Origin: Bifidobacterium breve
GTDB taxonomy: Bacteria > Actinomycetota > Acidimicrobiia > IMCC26256
DNA: 7,803 nt
Assembly: GCA_945907055.1 (NCBI GenBank)
Contig: CAMDSG010000080.1
Location: 1-7,803 of the forward strand
Direction of reading: 5' to 3'
Of this stretch, positions 6,785-7,803 are shown piece after piece. The notes under the pieces are model-generated. The model ran no database searches. It was not told where the DNA came from and saw only the letters and a program-made list of their open reading frames with translations. Within the stretch, counting starts at the first letter, position 1. Every line of letters starts with the position of its first letter. Both the position numbers and the translations under genes were made by a program.

Positions 6785-7652
6785 ACAACTCAAAGAAGAC
6801 TCCGTCTTTCCATGGGAAAACAAAGTTGAACCCTGTTCCGCGGAAGAAAGAACCAATGATGACGAGGATGGCCCAGAAGACAAGAAAGAGAGTGAACATT
6901 GAGATGGCCCACTTTCGGTCGTCTGGCTTGTTCGAAGAGTTCTTATCAGCGTAAGGCGCGATGATGAGCAAGAAGATACCCATTCCCGGGATGGTCACAC
7001 CTGCGACCATTGGGTGGAACATGGTGAGCATCTCCTGGAGGCCAAGGAAGTACCAAGGAGCCTTAGAAGGGTTGGGTGTCTGGTTTACATCCGCAAGGCC
7101 AAGGAGTGGAGCGCGCACGAGTGTTGAGAAGATCAACATCATCGCGAGTACTGCAAGCGACGCCGCAAGTTCAATTACAAGAAGGTGTGGCCAGGTGTGG
7201 ACTTTGTCGACCGCCTCAGCGCGAGTCTGCTGAATAGAGCCAGACTTAACGACTGTGAGGAGGCGCTGAGTGTGTCCATCGGGGCCAGTGCCAGAAGGCG
7301 CATTCGGTGCGGCGGTTTTAACGGTCGTTGATGCAGCTGCGGCCGCAGGGACGACAGCGCCAGCGGCTCCACCAGCTGCTGCAACGCGACGCTTGCGCGC
7401 ACGCTCGAGCAAGTGAGCGGGCACGCCGTCACGGTCCTCTGTGATTTCTTGGCTGTCGTCGCCGGCAACAGCTGCGGCTGTCGCCTCTGTAGGAGCAGCA
7501 GCGGCTGTTGCCTCTGCCGGGGCATCAACAGCTGTCGTCTCAGCGGTCGTCTCTTCCGCTGTCTGACCGGGCGCGGCTTCACCTGAGGTCCCGGAGAGCT
7601 GTGCACGCCTCTCGGCGCTGCGCTTTAGAAGGTGTTCTGGTACTTCAACCAT
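6783..7652 (-). CDS. Cytochrome b C-terminal subunit (subunit IV/PetD-like) with long N-terminal extension
   Basis: A 289-residue protein forming the C-terminal half of a split cytochrome b, part of the quinol-oxidising Qo site. The family part is residues about 150-289: three helices (about 155-178, 218-235, 249-270) and the motif NPSKAPWYFLGLQE (194-207), the equivalent of the PEWY segment, here APWY. Residues 1-149 are an extension absent from classical subunit IV (about 160 aa). It is low-complexity Ala/Thr/Glu sequence bracketed by two copies of a VPxHLLxRxxxRR motif (residues 4-16 and 77-89). ATG 7652 is chosen because GAGGAG (7665-7660) lies 7 nt upstream; an open frame reaching 7706 would overlap the preceding gene by 38 bp and lacks such a site. 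It begins 16 bp after the b6-like gene stop. The function of the extension is unknown. Confidence 0.92.
   Translation of the reverse strand: MVEVPEHLLKRSAERRAQLSGTSGEAAPGQTAEETTAETTAVDAPAEATAAAAPTEATAAAVAGDDSQEITEDRDGVPAHLLERARKRRVAAAGGAAGAVVPAAAAASTTVKTAAPNAPSGTGPDGHTQRLLTVVKSGSIQQTRAEAVDKVHTWPHLLVIELAASLAVLAMMLIFSTLVRAPLLGLADVNQTPNPSKAPWYFLGLQEMLTMFHPMVAGVTIPGMGIFLLIIAPYADKNSSNKPDDRKWAISMFTLFLVFWAILVIIGSFFRGTGFNFVFPWKDGVFFEL
7377..7424 (-). repeat. Second copy of VPxHLLxRxxxRR motif in the cytochrome b C-terminal gene
   Basis: Encodes residues 77-92, VPAHLLERARKRRVAA. It matches the N-terminal copy at 7596-7643 in VP, HLL, R and RR positions, with spacing kept. It sits at the distal end of the low-complexity linker, before the membrane part. 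Confidence 0.7.
7474..7527 (-). repeat. 27-bp imperfect tandem duplication in the Ala/Thr linker
   Basis: Bases 7474-7500 and 7501-7527 match at 22 of 27 positions by direct comparison; their first 16 bases differ at one position. Each unit encodes nine residues containing EATAAA (residues 47-52 and 56-61). The in-frame length suggests slippage or duplication expanding a tolerant linker. Confidence 0.7.
7596..7643 (-). repeat. First copy of VPxHLLxRxxxRR motif in the cytochrome b C-terminal gene
   Basis: Encodes residues 4-19, VPEHLLKRSAERRAQL, at the very N-terminus. The second copy is about 73 residues later. Its conserved VP..HLL.R...RR pattern between two otherwise degenerate stretches suggests a short functional motif. 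Confidence 0.7.
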
Positions 7653-7659
7653 TGATCTA

Positions 7660-7665
7660 CTCCTC
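7660..7665 (-). promoter_or_regulatory. Ribosome binding site deciding the start of the cytochrome b C-terminal gene
   Basis: GAGGAG on the - strand, 7 nt before ATG 7652. It lies directly after the upstream stop codon (7671-7669) and rules in favour of this ATG over upstream in-frame codons up to 7706. Confidence 0.8.
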
Positions 7666-7668
7666 GGC

Positions 7669-7803
7669 CTATAGAGGACCGGAGATGCCGCCATCCTTGC
7701 GGACACGCCAGAAGTGAATCGCCATGAAAATCACGGCGATGAAGGGCAAGAGAATCACGTGCAGCACATACCAACGAAGAAGTGTGTCTCCGCTGATCTC
7801 CTT
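7669..7803 (-). CDS. Cytochrome b N-terminal subunit (b6-like), C-terminal 44 residues only
   Basis: Only the end of the gene is in the window; it starts beyond 7803. The 44 visible residues read KEISGDTLLRWYVLHVILLP and continue to a final RKDGGISGPL. They match the last transmembrane helix of the haem-binding half of cytochrome b. His15 (VLHV) and His30 (AIHF) of the visible part are the expected haem bL and bH axial ligands. They are 15 positions apart, as in cytochrome b6 of b6f complexes; mitochondrial-type bc1 has 14. The stop codon after GISGPL shows that cytochrome b is split here, as in b6f and menaquinol-type complexes, with the second half encoded 16 bp downstream. It is presumably an early gene of the operon. 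Confidence 0.93.
   Translation of the reverse strand, partial: KEISGDTLLRWYVLHVILLPFIAVIFMAIHFWRVRKDGGISGPL

Noticed and set aside
7653..7706. Longer N-terminus for the cytochrome b C-terminal protein, starting at 7706
   Set aside because: It overlaps the end of the b6-like gene and has no good ribosome site, while ATG 7652 has GAGGAG at 7 nt and begins with the repeated VPxHLL motif.

Overview
The window suggests a member of the Actinomycetota, most plausibly of Acidimicrobiia type and perhaps aquatic. The reasons are the moderate-to-high GC, actinobacterial-style arylsulfatase, TetR-like regulator and Rieske protein, a probable leaderless promoter, and a quinol:cytochrome c reductase locus that differs from the classical actinobacterial qcrCAB cluster. 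This placement is inference from sequence style; no ribosomal or marker gene is present.

Two groups of genes converge near position 3453. On the + strand, 1-2022 is the 3' part of a large arylsulfatase that keeps its Lys/His, Asp-Asn and Lys active-site motifs and ends in a LamG-like beta-sandwich domain. A 156-bp spacer follows. It holds an imperfect hairpin and then a promoter (TGGACA-17 bp-GATAAT) with a perfect 7+5+7 palindrome between the two boxes. The predicted transcription start falls at or next to the ATG of a 423-aa protein that looks like two degenerate TetR-like units in tandem. The layout suggests a leaderless, possibly self-repressed, regulator gene.

On the - strand (read from 7803 down to 3457) is one tightly packed operon for a cytochrome bc-type complex. 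Its genes are: the end of a cytochrome b N-terminal (b6-like) subunit; a separate cytochrome b C-terminal (subunit IV/PetD-like) protein with a long Ala/Thr-rich N-terminal extension; a Rieske iron-sulfur protein with an internal twin-arginine motif; a membrane-anchored diheme cytochrome c with a helical insertion between its haem domains; an unrecognised 295-aa three-helix membrane protein with a large ectodomain; and a 93-aa lipoprotein that also has a transmembrane helix. Gaps are 6-21 bp. At four of the five visible junctions the next gene's Shine-Dalgarno overlaps or abuts the preceding stop codon; at the fifth it starts 10 bp after it.

Together the - strand genes should oxidise (mena)quinol and pass electrons through the Rieske centre to a built-in diheme cytochrome c, and on to a terminal oxidase outside the window. 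The two last genes are candidate lineage-specific accessory subunits. No RNA genes, CRISPR arrays, insertion sequences or phage genes were seen.
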